Shown here in pieces: positions 36,198 to 45,906 of a DNA stretch of 64,000 nt. Both the position numbers and the translations under genes were made by a program. The notes beneath the pieces are model-generated. The model was not told where the DNA came from, ran no database searches, and saw nothing but the letters and a program-made list of their open reading frames with translations. The first letter of the stretch is position 1; each line of letters opens with the position of its first letter. Origin of the DNA: Saprospiraceae bacterium (GTDB taxonomy: Bacteria; Bacteroidota; Bacteroidia; Chitinophagales; Saprospiraceae); the NCBI GenBank assembly GCA_020627535.1, contig JAHDGU010000012.1:104601-168600 (forward strand). Reading direction: 5' to 3'.

Positions 36198-38062
36198 TTC
36201 ACCTTACTTTTTCCTGTATTGGGTGATGTGATGAGCATGGGTTTGGTGACGAGTGCTGGGGTCTCTTGATCATCCGTCAAGAGGATGACACGCTTATCAC
36301 TTGGTCCGAGATCATTGATGTCCTTAAGGCTAAACCAGGGATAGACCTCTCCCGCTGGAATCTCATCATCGACTCCTTGAGATTGATCGACAAAGATGTT
36401 GTCAGGATCATATTTTGTGAGCACACATCCACCGCTTCCATAAATGTCATCTATGCCAGAGTCGCCCCAGTCTTTGTCGTGCTGAGCAACAGATCTGAGG
36501 TACTGTGCGACTTGTGAGGCGGACATGTCATCATATATCGACCAAAAAGCGGCTGCAGCCCCTGCAGCGTTTGGTGCAGCACATGATGTGCCGTTGAACA
36601 GAAATGTTCTTAAACTATCCTCTCCCGTCGATGATTCACCGATCCAATGGACGATGCTCTCTGTGGGTGCTGCGATATCTATTGTATGATTTCCACCATT
36701 GGATGGGCCATAACTGGAGTATACGGCTGTGGGTGGATTTGACGAGTCGTAATCTTCCTCGTTGACTGCAGCGACATCTAGGATCCGCGGATCATCACAG
36801 TTGGCTGGACTGATGGTCTGATTGTAGGTACTCTTGTTCTCCAAATCAGAACTTCTTAGGATAAAACTTTCAAACTCTGGAGCGGTAGCGGGATCCGTTG
36901 CGATCATTTCCAAGGACAGTATCGCGGTATCACTGGATTGATTTTCGTAATAAGCAAAGTGAAATCCGTTATCCCCGTCACCATCCACGAGCAAGGTGTC
37001 TGTTGATTCATCCCATAGTTTGAAATCATATGCGTCATCATCGAGACCTTCCCACTGCGTATGGATAATGCACGTTTTCCAAGGCATGACCTTGAATGTG
37101 GTTCTGTTTGTATTGGTTGCTGACCAGTTGTGAGATCCATCATTGTCGCTGTCCACAAAGCTGCTCTGTAAATGTTGATTGTGATAGTTACCAGCTGAAT
37201 TGAAGAATAGTCTATCGTCAGAGACAAAGTCTCCGACGACATCGCACATATACCCTGAGTCATCATCCCAACCATTGCTGAAATTGGCAAGGGACCTTAC
37301 AATGATGTCAGCCCCAAATACATTTTTCGCATGCTCGATGGCAGTGACATCATCGGCTTTGACTCTCACTGCATAGATCTTGTACTCGGCTGCGGGAGCA
37401 TGATCATAGACTACCTGCGTCACCCAGGTTCCATGATCACTGTATTGGGTAGAGGAGCTCAGTACGTACTCTGTGCATGTGCTGTCCTCACAGCGGACGA
37501 AAGTATTGATCTGTGGGAGATAGACACCAGGGTAGGCTTGATTGAGGTCAGTCCACTTGCTGTATCCAAGATCTATGATAGCGATCTTGAGACCTTGCCC
37601 TGCACTAGGATCTGTGGAGTCACCTGTCTCATAGCTGTCCGTATGCATGAGTTCTTGGTTGTCACTAGCAGGCTCTATGCGGGAGAAGTCTAGATGATAT
37701 TCCCTGTAGAAATCTTGAGGCAGAGCAAATAGATCTTCTATGTGACAGCGTGCCGAGTGCAGTGAACCATAAGCTTTGTGGATCAAAATCCCCGCTTGTT
37801 TCCATCTGGCATTTTGAGGAGCAGATCTCTTGTCTCTCTGGATGAGTACAAAGCGGATCGAGTCATTTTCAAGGAAGTAGCCGTAGCGCGCGAGTAGATC
37901 TACTGCCTGGTCATGATCATATTTCTCCCAGACCTTTTGCATTCTGTAGATCTGTGGACTTGACTTATGAGACTTGGGTACAGGAATCGCAAAGTCTTGC
38001 GCACTCAGTGACATGCCGAGTAGGCAGGTGACTATAGTGTGAACTAGGTTTTTCATGATCAT
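36194..38062 (-). CDS. Secreted subtilisin-like serine protease (S8)
   Basis: A 622-residue exported protease (signal 1-21, ending LSAQ). The N-terminal part up to about 150 is a propeptide-like region. The catalytic triad is Asp in IAIIDLGYSKWTD, His in DHGTWVTQV and Ser in NGTSCAAPNAAGAAA. An Asn in the oxyanion-hole segment NSAGN is also seen. It starts in a 4-bp ATGA overlap with the upstream surface-protein gene, so the two are translated together. Processing of that surface protein, or joint export, is a reasonable inference. No Por-type C-terminal sorting domain is apparent. Confidence 0.9.
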   Translation of the reverse strand: MIMKNLVHTIVTCLLGMSLSAQDFAIPVPKSHKSSPQIYRMQKVWEKYDHDQAVDLLARYGYFLENDSIRFVLIQRDKRSAPQNARWKQAGILIHKAYGSLHSARCHIEDLFALPQDFYREYHLDFSRIEPASDNQELMHTDSYETGDSTDPSAGQGLKIAIIDLGYSKWTDLNQAYPGVYLPQINTFVRCEDSTCTEYVLSSSTQYSDHGTWVTQVVYDHAPAAEYKIYAVRVKADDVTAIEHAKNVFGADIIVRSLANFSNGWDDDSGYMCDVVGDFVSDDRLFFNSAGNYHNQHLQSSFVDSDNDGSHNWSATNTNRTTFKVMPWKTCIIHTQWEGLDDDAYDFKLWDESTDTLLVDGDGDNGFHFAYYENQSSDTAILSLEMIATDPATAPEFESFILRSSDLENKSTYNQTISPANCDDPRILDVAAVNEEDYDSSNPPTAVYSSYGPSNGGNHTIDIAAPTESIVHWIGESSTGEDSLRTFLFNGTSCAAPNAAGAAAAFWSIYDDMSASQVAQYLRSVAQHDKDWGDSGIDDIYGSGGCVLTKYDPDNIFVDQSQGVDDEIPAGEVYPWFSLKDINDLGPSDKRVILLTDDQETPALVTKPMLITSPNTGKSKVN

Positions 38063-40098
38063 TGGAGGTTGACGAGGATGAGAATTTCTGCAGTGCCCTT
38101 GTCATGTGCCTGCATTGCTTTACCGACTATGGTGCCGAATGATTTCTGTGCGTCGGTCGCTCTCATGCCATGGCCGTAAGTGCTGGAGCTACAGATCATA
38201 TCGCCTACTGCGATAGGACCATTTTCGTCCGTGACTTTTACATATACTCTTCCGGTCAGTGCGATGGGATATTCTCCATCGGCGATACTGCCACTCTGGC
38301 CCATGAGCATGCCTGGATCGATGCCGTTGGCACCGCTGATAATACCAACGACTTTGCTGTCGTACGGACTGTCACTGATCCTCAGTTGACCGTCGTGATA
38401 TGGGTCTAGTGAAACGATCATTCCAGGCTGAGCTAGGGAGCTGGAGATGTCAAAAAATTCGGCTAGATCAGATCCGCCAGTGATTTCAAGCTCATCAGTG
38501 GTGATTCTTGACTTGCCGGCGACGTCTCCCGCAAGTACCATGGACAAGCTTCCAGAGGAATCGAAGACTTCGATTCTTCCCGCTTCTGAGAATAGTGACC
38601 CGGTGCTGAGTTCTACAGCACGCCGACCATCACCTTGCTTGAGCTGGACAGCTGATCTGTCGAAGCCCTTATTGGCTAAGAAGGAGACTGTCTCTTCTCC
38701 ATTGCCATTGTGTAGTCCAACTGAAGCACCATCAAATGATCCGTTTCGCGAAAGCCTGATCTGTCCATTGGTGGCGGGATTGGCGCCAGCCTCTAGCGTC
38801 ACTGCGTCGGTGAACTTTGATGGCCCATTGATATATGCCGCATAGCCGGTGCTCACAGCGGTGTCAAAATCTGCATAGATTGAATAGGCCTCTTGGCCAA
38901 ATGCTTCAGTGTGGATCCCGTAATGCTTACCTGTACCATCCACAGAGGTCCGGACTCTCAAGCCATACTTGGTGCTATTGTTGGTTGCATCATTTTGGAC
39001 AAAGATTCCTTGCGTTGTTCCCAGATTGGCTCTTTTGTTGGTGACTCTCAGAGCGGAGAATGCATCATCTGTTTGGATATAAAACTGATCTTCGATACGG
39101 CTTGAGTCACCGACTGCCAAGTGATCTTGATTCTGATAGCCATTGGTGTCTTCCGACCATATGCTGGAGCTAGAAGCCCAACTGAGATTTCCATCGGCAT
39201 TGGAGGTCAGAGTTTGGCCTTCAGAGCCAGCCATTTCAGGAAAACTGTATCCACCAGCATATGGGATGCCAATCTGAAATTGCCCGTTGACCCTGAGCAT
39301 GGCACTATCAAACTGCCCATAGATGAGCGGGTCTTGAAATTCACTATTGGCTATGTGGAGTCGATGATCTTCTGTCTCATAGTATCCGGCTCGATTGCCG
39401 ATAAAAACCGATCCGTCCAAATCGCTGCCAAAGTTTCCCGCTTCATTTCCTAGCAGGACATTGTTTTTGCCTGAGAGAAATTGGCCTGCACCAAATCCTA
39501 TGGCGACGTTATTGTTGCCATCGTCATTGTCGGACAGGGCGAAATTTCCGATTGCTATGTTCTGTGCACCATCTAGAATATTGCTCTGGGCCTGTTCGCC
39601 GATCGCAGTATTATTGGATCCAGTTCCTAGCGAACTTCCCGCATTGATACCAAGATAGACGTTGCTGTTGCCGTGTTCGAGTACTAGGCGATCCTCGTCG
39701 AGACTCATATATTCTTTCGTATTGACCTGGAAGCGGATCACATCCTCATTGGCACTTTGCTCTGTGTGGATACCCGTGGTGAAGTCAGCATCATATATGC
39801 TTGACTGGATGCTTCCGCCGATTTCTTTCCAGTTTGATCCATCGAAGTACTCAAGCTGAGCGCTGGTCGTATTGTAGATGACTAGTCCATCTGCAGGATT
39901 GGCGATGACATCACGTCCGTCAACGTCCATGACAGGTACTAACAAGCCTTTCTTGGTTTGCGAAAGGTCAAGGATGGCGGATTCGTGGGGAGGCTCTCCC
40001 AAGTCGTTGATACTCGTTGGTAGCACACTATTATTGTGCTGTGCCAAAAGGCACTGCGAAATCAAGCTAAAGGCTAAGGCAAGAATGATTGGTTTCAT
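38059..40098 (-). CDS. Surface fibre protein with YadA-head-like repeats
   Basis: A 679-residue exported protein (start at 40098, MKPIILALAFSLISQCLLAQ). In order: a Bacteroidota-type N-terminal domain (ESAILDLSQTKKGLLVPVM, then GLVIYNTTSAQLEYFDGSNWKEIGG); a run of trimeric-adhesin head motifs (NTAIGEQAQ, NIAIGNFAL, NVAIGFGAG, NVLLGNEAG, about 160-215); a central beta-rich region; and a conserved C-terminal domain (GSDLAEFFDIS, VVGIISGANGIDPGM, YPIALTGRVYVKV, GDMICSSSTYGHGMRATD, ILILVNLQ). That last domain is known from many fibre and tail-like proteins. Likely a trimeric cell-surface or released fibre. The gene overlaps the subtilisin gene by 4 bp. Confidence 0.8.
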   Translation of the reverse strand: MKPIILALAFSLISQCLLAQHNNSVLPTSINDLGEPPHESAILDLSQTKKGLLVPVMDVDGRDVIANPADGLVIYNTTSAQLEYFDGSNWKEIGGSIQSSIYDADFTTGIHTEQSANEDVIRFQVNTKEYMSLDEDRLVLEHGNSNVYLGINAGSSLGTGSNNTAIGEQAQSNILDGAQNIAIGNFALSDNDDGNNNVAIGFGAGQFLSGKNNVLLGNEAGNFGSDLDGSVFIGNRAGYYETEDHRLHIANSEFQDPLIYGQFDSAMLRVNGQFQIGIPYAGGYSFPEMAGSEGQTLTSNADGNLSWASSSSIWSEDTNGYQNQDHLAVGDSSRIEDQFYIQTDDAFSALRVTNKRANLGTTQGIFVQNDATNNSTKYGLRVRTSVDGTGKHYGIHTEAFGQEAYSIYADFDTAVSTGYAAYINGPSKFTDAVTLEAGANPATNGQIRLSRNGSFDGASVGLHNGNGEETVSFLANKGFDRSAVQLKQGDGRRAVELSTGSLFSEAGRIEVFDSSGSLSMVLAGDVAGKSRITTDELEITGGSDLAEFFDISSSLAQPGMIVSLDPYHDGQLRISDSPYDSKVVGIISGANGIDPGMLMGQSGSIADGEYPIALTGRVYVKVTDENGPIAVGDMICSSSTYGHGMRATDAQKSFGTIVGKAMQAHDKGTAEILILVNLQ

Positions 40099-40283
40099 AA
40101 GGCATGGTGATTTGATGAGGCGAAGCTCAGTCAATCGTCATGCGGAGACAAGTGCGATGATTATCTGACAGGTTTGGATGAGAATTCTGCAAGATTTGTG
40201 TGACCTCCCCATCTAAGAGGCTACAAGGTCTAACACATTAGGATTTTCTCTATATTTTCGTAGGCGAAATCGAGAATAAGGCT

Positions 40284-42863
40284 ATGAATCATAAGGTTGT
40301 AGATCTCAATGGGATGTACCAAGACTACTTCTTGGACTACTCTTCCTATGTGATCCTAGAGCGAGCCGTGCCGAAGATAGATGATGGTCTCAAGCCGGTA
40401 CAGAGGAGAATATTGCATTCTTTGTTCCAGATGGATGATGGGAGATTTCACAAGGTCGCCAATGTCATCGGTCAGACTATGCAGTATCACCCGCATGGCG
40501 ATGCTGCCATCGGAGCTGCGCTGGTCCATATCGGTCAGAAGGATCTCTTGCTAGATATGCAAGGGAACTGGGGAGATATCCGTACGGGAGACTCGGCAGC
40601 AGCTGCGAGATATATCGAAACCAGACTGAGCAAGTTTGCCAAGGCAGTTGCCTTCAATCCCAAGACGACAGAGTGGCAGATATCATATGATGGACGGAAG
40701 AAGGAGCCAATTTCTCTTCCGATGAAGTTTCCACTGGTTTTGGCTCAGGGAGTAGAGGGTATTGCTGTGGGTCTGTCGACCAAAATCCTTCCTCATAATT
40801 TCATTGAGCTGATCAAGGCGTCTATCAAGATTTTGCAAGATAAGAAGGTCAAAATCTATCCAGATTTTCAGACTGGAGGATCGATCGACGTCAGTCAGTA
40901 CAATGGTGGTAAGAGAGGAGGTAAGGTCAAGGTAAGAGCCAAGATTGATATCGAGGATAAAAAGACGCTCATCATCAGTGAATTGCCCTACGGCGTGACG
41001 ACGACGGGTATGATCGACAGTATCGTCAAGGCCAATGAAAAGGGCAAGATCAAGATCAAAAAAGTGATCGACAATACTGCGGCTGATGTAGAAATCAGAG
41101 TGGAGCTGGCGAGTGGTGTCTCGCCAGAAGTGACGAGAGATGCCTTGTTTGCTTTCACCAACTGTGAGGTGTCGATCTCACCCAATGCCTGTGTCATCGT
41201 AGACAATCGTCCGATGTTCCTGACAGTAGAGGAGATCCTCAGGATCAATACAGAAAACACCAAGGAGCTACTCCGACAAGAACTCGAGATTGCCAAAGGA
41301 GAACTGGAAGAGAAATGGCACTTTGCTTCCCTTGAGAAAATCTTCATCCAAGAGCGAATCTATCGAGACATTGAGGAGTGCGAGAGCTGGGAAGAAGTCA
41401 TTGAGGCCATCGACAAAGGGCTGAGGAAGTATGTCTCCATTCCAAGTGACAAGGCTCCCAAGTCTGACAAGCGACTCAGACTACTCAGAGATATCACTGA
41501 AGAAGATATTGTCAGACTGACAGAGATCCGGATCAAGCGAATCTCCAAGTACAATGTCTTTGCGGCGGATGAAAAAATTGCTGCCATCGAGGCAGAGCTT
41601 GATCAAGTCAAGCATGATCTGGCGCATCTGACTGACTATGCCATCGCATACTATCAAGACTTGCTGGATAGGTTTGGCAAGGGTAGAGAGAGAAGGACAG
41701 TCATCACGGACTTCCAGGATATAGCGGTCCGCAAGGTCGTGGCCAACAATGTGAAACTCTATGTCAATCGCAAAGATGGCTTCGTGGGGAGTGGTCTGAA
41801 GAAGGATGAATATGTCTGTGACTGCTCGGATATCGACGACATCATTGCATTCCGTAAGGATGGCAAGTTTGTGGTGACGCGTATATCTGACAAGTCCTTT
41901 GTCGGTAAGAATATCATCCATGTGGCTGTATGGAAGAAAGGAGATGAGCGCACCACATATAACTGTATCTACCTAGATGGTGTCTCAGGTCGCTCCATGG
42001 CGAAGAGATTCCAAGTGAAGGCGATCACCCGAGATAAGGAGTATGAGATGACGGCTGGCACCAAGGGCTCACGCATCTACTACTTCAGCGCGAATCCCAA
42101 TGGAGAGTCTGAAATCGTGCACGTGCAACTGTCTCAAGGTAGCCGAGCACGAAACAAGATTTTTGATTTTGACTTTGCAGAGCTGGACATCAAGGGTCGT
42201 GGTTCCAAAGGCAATATCTTGACCAAGTACCCTGTACGGAAAATCACACTACTCGAAAAAGGCTCCTCTACCATAGGCGCACTCGAGTGGTGGATAGATC
42301 GCACGACTGGGCGACTCAATCGAGATGGCAGAGGTGACTCACTAGGCGAGTGTGATACGGGAGATTTTGTCATTCTGATCACCAAGGATGGTCAGTATGG
42401 CATCTATCCTGTCAATGCGGATTTTTATCATGAGCCGAATAACATTCTCTATGTGGGGATACTCTACCAAGAGTCAGTGATCAGTGCCATCTACTTTGAT
42501 GGTGAGAAAGGCTGGACGATGGTGAAGAGATTTGAAATAGAAACAGCTGGTGAGGCTCAGCTTTTCAAATTCATCAGTGATCACCGCTCGAGCAAACTCT
42601 ACTATGCTACCGCTGACGATGAAGTCCAGCTGCAATATGTCTATCGCGCTCAGAAACAAAAGCATGAAAAGACACTGACACTCGATGAGTTTGTTGATGT
42701 CAAAGGATGGAAGGCCAAGGGGAATAAACTCGGGGAGTTTAAAATCTTGAGCGTGTCAGAGGTGGAGACAGATGCTGAGATCGAAGAAGAGGTTGACGAA
42801 TCGAGCCCAGAAACTCCGAATGACAAATACGGTCCAGGAGATACGCTCGAGTTAGAGTTTTAA
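40284..42863 (+). CDS. parC: DNA topoisomerase IV subunit A / gyrase A-like
   Basis: An 859-residue type IIA topoisomerase breakage-reunion subunit. The catalytic Tyr is residue 110 in AAARYIETRLS. The winged-helix part HPHGDAAIGAAL (69-80) has Ala at the positions that match GyrA Ser83 (Ala74) and Asp87 (Ala78), the two residues that anchor quinolones. A long coiled coil follows (about 430-480) and beta-pinwheel-like repeats from about 500 on. An acidic tail closes it. No B subunit gene lies beside it. TATATTTT at 40251, 26 bp before the start, could be a -7 element. Confidence 0.92.
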   Translation: MNHKVVDLNGMYQDYFLDYSSYVILERAVPKIDDGLKPVQRRILHSLFQMDDGRFHKVANVIGQTMQYHPHGDAAIGAALVHIGQKDLLLDMQGNWGDIRTGDSAAAARYIETRLSKFAKAVAFNPKTTEWQISYDGRKKEPISLPMKFPLVLAQGVEGIAVGLSTKILPHNFIELIKASIKILQDKKVKIYPDFQTGGSIDVSQYNGGKRGGKVKVRAKIDIEDKKTLIISELPYGVTTTGMIDSIVKANEKGKIKIKKVIDNTAADVEIRVELASGVSPEVTRDALFAFTNCEVSISPNACVIVDNRPMFLTVEEILRINTENTKELLRQELEIAKGELEEKWHFASLEKIFIQERIYRDIEECESWEEVIEAIDKGLRKYVSIPSDKAPKSDKRLRLLRDITEEDIVRLTEIRIKRISKYNVFAADEKIAAIEAELDQVKHDLAHLTDYAIAYYQDLLDRFGKGRERRTVITDFQDIAVRKVVANNVKLYVNRKDGFVGSGLKKDEYVCDCSDIDDIIAFRKDGKFVVTRISDKSFVGKNIIHVAVWKKGDERTTYNCIYLDGVSGRSMAKRFQVKAITRDKEYEMTAGTKGSRIYYFSANPNGESEIVHVQLSQGSRARNKIFDFDFAELDIKGRGSKGNILTKYPVRKITLLEKGSSTIGALEWWIDRTTGRLNRDGRGDSLGECDTGDFVILITKDGQYGIYPVNADFYHEPNNILYVGILYQESVISAIYFDGEKGWTMVKRFEIETAGEAQLFKFISDHRSSKLYYATADDEVQLQYVYRAQKQKHEKTLTLDEFVDVKGWKAKGNKLGEFKILSVSEVETDAEIEEEVDESSPETPNDKYGPGDTLELEF

Positions 42864-42875
42864 TATCTTCATGCA

Positions 42876-44801
42876 ATGAGCGAAGGCAAGACGTCTAGAG
42901 TCAAACAGTCTGGCAAAAAGAAGAGGGTTCCTTTTCGGATGTCAAGTGGCTTTTGGAAAAAGCAATGGTTGCCTGCACTCGTGCTGATCGTAGCATGTCT
43001 CGGGATCTACATCCAGTCAGTGGGTTACGAGTTTGTGCTCGACGATCAGATTGTCATCTCTGACAACAACTTCACGAAAAGTGGCATCAGCGGGATCAAG
43101 AAAATCTTCACGACAGAAGGCTTTACAGGCTACTTCGGTGAACAGAAAAATCTGGTATCTGGTGCTAGGTATCGACCACTTTCGCTAGCCATGTTTGCTC
43201 TGGAATATGAGGCATTTGGCCTTGAGCCCATGGGCTATCATGTGATCAATGTACTGCTCTATGTGCTGCTTTGTCTCATGTTGTTTCGTGTGGCGCATAT
43301 CTACTTTCCCAAGTGGAAGAGTCCTCATGTGTTGCTCGGATTTGCTTTTTTGAGTTCGCTGCTGTATGCTGTGCATCCTGTGCATACCGAGTGTGTAGCC
43401 AATGTCAAAGGGCGCGATGAGATCTTGGCGATGATCGGTAGTGTGGGTGTGCTATATATGGTGGCCAAATATCTCACGACCAAGCGGGTGGTATGGATTG
43501 CTCTGATGAAGACAATCTTCCTGCTGGCCCTATTGGCCAAGGAAAATTCCTTGACTTTTTTGGCTGTGGTGGCTCTGATGATGTACTTCTTCACGGATGC
43601 CAAGCGCAAGGATTATCTGATGATTGTCGGTGGTCTGCTGGGTGCTACGGCTGGCTATCTGATCATCAGATATGCGGTGATTGGATATTTCTTGAGTAGT
43701 GGTGTGGAGATCACCGATGTGATGAACAATCCATTTGTAGAGATGAACGTCGGGCAAAAATTTGCGACCATCTTCTACACGCTGGGAGAGTACCTACGTC
43801 TACTCAGTTTCCCGCTGGTATTGACTCACGACTACTATCCCTATCATGTGCCGATCATGGAGTGGAGTGATCTAGGTTCAATCCTGTCACTTCTTGCCTA
43901 CATCGTCTTAGGTGGCATAGGCCTCTATGGACTTTTCAAGAAGAAGTTTTATGGATTTTGTATTGCATACTACATTGCCACACTCAGTATTGTGAGCAAT
44001 CTGGTGTTTCCCATCGGAACCTTCATGAATGAGCGTTTTCTCTTCATGCCATCGTGGGGCTACTGTTTGCTCCTCGTATATCTTCTGGTGATATGGTTAC
44101 CGAGGAGATTTCCTGATGGACAGGATATGATGAAGAAGGTCGGATATGGATTGATCGCTGCCTTTGCCATCTTTTTCTTGGTGAGATCGGCTGTGCGTGT
44201 ACCGATCTGGAATACTCCCTTGACGCTGAATCAAGCAGCGATCAAGGTCTCCAAAAACAGTGCTCGGGCCAATGTATTTATCGGGACGGCTCTGTACAAG
44301 GATGCTCTAGCCATGGATGACCGGGCAGAGAAGGAGCGGATCCTGAGAGAGACCGCGGGCTACTTCCAGAAAGCCGTGGATATTCTTCCTCGTTATCTCA
44401 ATGCAAATAAGATGAAGGCAGGCGCTGCCGCGCAAATATTTAACATCGATAATGATGCCGATGCCATGCTGGCGGCCTTTAAGGATGTGGCAAGTCGTCG
44501 ACCTGATGTGGGTTACATCCATGAGTACTGCGATTACCTCTACAAACGTGGTCGCCATGTACAGAAGCTCACAGATTTCTTCTACGATGTGGGCTACAAT
44601 GTCTTGTACAAAAATCCTGATACGCGCAATCTCACCTGGTCCCAGACCTATCTCAACTATGGTCTACAGATGAACCCCAATGAGCCGCGCATTCTGTATG
44701 CGATGTATCTCTGGCACAACTCGACTCAGCGGACGACCCAAGCACAAGAGTATCTGCGAAGAGCACAAGCGATCGATCCCAATATTGCTTCTCGATTCTG
44801 A
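42876..44801 (+). CDS. TMTC-like polytopic membrane protein with C-terminal TPR
   Basis: A 641-residue protein. About ten membrane helices (residues 30-430) carry the GT-C-type features YEFVLDDQIVISDN, RYRPLSLAMFALEYEAFG and HPVHTECVANVKGRDEIL, as in the DUF1736/TMTC family of O-mannosyl-transferase-like proteins. The last 170 residues are helical repeats in the TPR style (ANVFIGTALYKDALAM, YLRRAQAIDPN). It probably glycosylates exported proteins with a lipid-linked sugar. It is 12 bp after parC and its TGA overlaps the ATG of dprA. Confidence 0.8.
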   Translation: MSEGKTSRVKQSGKKKRVPFRMSSGFWKKQWLPALVLIVACLGIYIQSVGYEFVLDDQIVISDNNFTKSGISGIKKIFTTEGFTGYFGEQKNLVSGARYRPLSLAMFALEYEAFGLEPMGYHVINVLLYVLLCLMLFRVAHIYFPKWKSPHVLLGFAFLSSLLYAVHPVHTECVANVKGRDEILAMIGSVGVLYMVAKYLTTKRVVWIALMKTIFLLALLAKENSLTFLAVVALMMYFFTDAKRKDYLMIVGGLLGATAGYLIIRYAVIGYFLSSGVEITDVMNNPFVEMNVGQKFATIFYTLGEYLRLLSFPLVLTHDYYPYHVPIMEWSDLGSILSLLAYIVLGGIGLYGLFKKKFYGFCIAYYIATLSIVSNLVFPIGTFMNERFLFMPSWGYCLLLVYLLVIWLPRRFPDGQDMMKKVGYGLIAAFAIFFLVRSAVRVPIWNTPLTLNQAAIKVSKNSARANVFIGTALYKDALAMDDRAEKERILRETAGYFQKAVDILPRYLNANKMKAGAAAQIFNIDNDADAMLAAFKDVASRRPDVGYIHEYCDYLYKRGRHVQKLTDFFYDVGYNVLYKNPDTRNLTWSQTYLNYGLQMNPNEPRILYAMYLWHNSTQRTTQAQEYLRRAQAIDPNIASRF

Positions 44802-45901
44802 TGGCTGCTGATCTCAGATTTCAACTTGCTCTCACATTTACGCCCAATGTGGGCTCCAAGACGGCTCGGATGCTCCTACGTCATTTTGAGAGTGGTGAGG
44901 CTGTCTTAAAGGCGTCAATGGACGAGCTTCTCAGCATCGATGGGGTGAATAAGCGTATCGCTGAGTCTGTCTTGGCATCCGACTTTTTGGCGAAAGCCGA
45001 ACAAGAAATATCCTGGTGTGAGAAGCACGATGTCCATATACACTCGGTCCTCGACCCAGATTATCCCTATCGCTTGCTCAATATCCCTGATCCACCTGTC
45101 ATCTACTATCGTCAAGGACAGCATATCCTCAATGAGTCGCGCATGCTTGCCATCATCGGTACGCGAAAGCCTACAGAAAAAGGGCAGCTATGGGTCGATC
45201 AACTCGTGGAAGAGTTGCGACCATATCATCCGACCATCCTGAGCGGTCTGGCCTATGGGGTAGATATCACCGCTCATAGAGCAGCACTGCGTCAAGGCCT
45301 CAAGACCGTCGCAGTACTTGGTAGTGGTCTCGACAAGGTCTACCCACGGGCACATGCCAAGACTGCACGAGAGATGCAAAAAAATGGTGCCATCATCACG
45401 GAGCAACTGCACGATGCAGAACCCGATCGTGAAAATTTTCCCATGCGCAATCGTATCATCGCTGGTCTCTGTGATGCCCTGATCATTGTGGAAAGCGCAA
45501 GTGAAGGAGGGAGTATGATCACTGTCAAACTGGCCAATGAATACCACCGAGATGTATATGCGCGGCCAGGCAGACCGGATGATGAAATGTCTGCAGGATG
45601 CAATATGCTCATCAAGTCGCACAGAGCGGAGTTGATAGAATCCGTGAAGGATCTGATCTATCATACGTCTTGGCGTGCTGAGGAGGGAAGCGCCCCTGTG
45701 CAGCGCCAGCTATTTGTGGAATTGACAGCCGATGAGCAGGAGCTGGTCAAGATTTTTCATGTGCATAAGGAAATCACTATCGAGCGACTCGCCATCGAGT
45801 CACAGTGGCCAGTGAGTCGCTTGTCACCGGTACTCTTGGGTCTAGAATTCAAAGGGATGGTGAAGTCCCTGCCAGGGAGTCGATATTTGTATATCAATTG
45901 A
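44801..45901 (+). CDS. dprA: DNA-processing protein DprA
   Basis: A 366-residue ssDNA-binding protein that loads RecA during natural transformation. It has an N-terminal helix-hairpin-helix domain (1-75), the Rossmann-like domain with IIGTRKPTEKG, SGLAYGVDITAHRAAL, VAVLGSGLDKVYPRAH, RNRIIAGL and SASEGGSMITVKLA (about 110-270), and a C-terminal winged helix (300-366). Full length. Start at 44801 overlaps the upstream stop by 1 bp. Confidence 0.95.
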   Translation: MAADLRFQLALTFTPNVGSKTARMLLRHFESGEAVLKASMDELLSIDGVNKRIAESVLASDFLAKAEQEISWCEKHDVHIHSVLDPDYPYRLLNIPDPPVIYYRQGQHILNESRMLAIIGTRKPTEKGQLWVDQLVEELRPYHPTILSGLAYGVDITAHRAALRQGLKTVAVLGSGLDKVYPRAHAKTAREMQKNGAIITEQLHDAEPDRENFPMRNRIIAGLCDALIIVESASEGGSMITVKLANEYHRDVYARPGRPDDEMSAGCNMLIKSHRAELIESVKDLIYHTSWRAEEGSAPVQRQLFVELTADEQELVKIFHVHKEITIERLAIESQWPVSRLSPVLLGLEFKGMVKSLPGSRYLYIN

Positions 45902-45906
45902 TCTCG

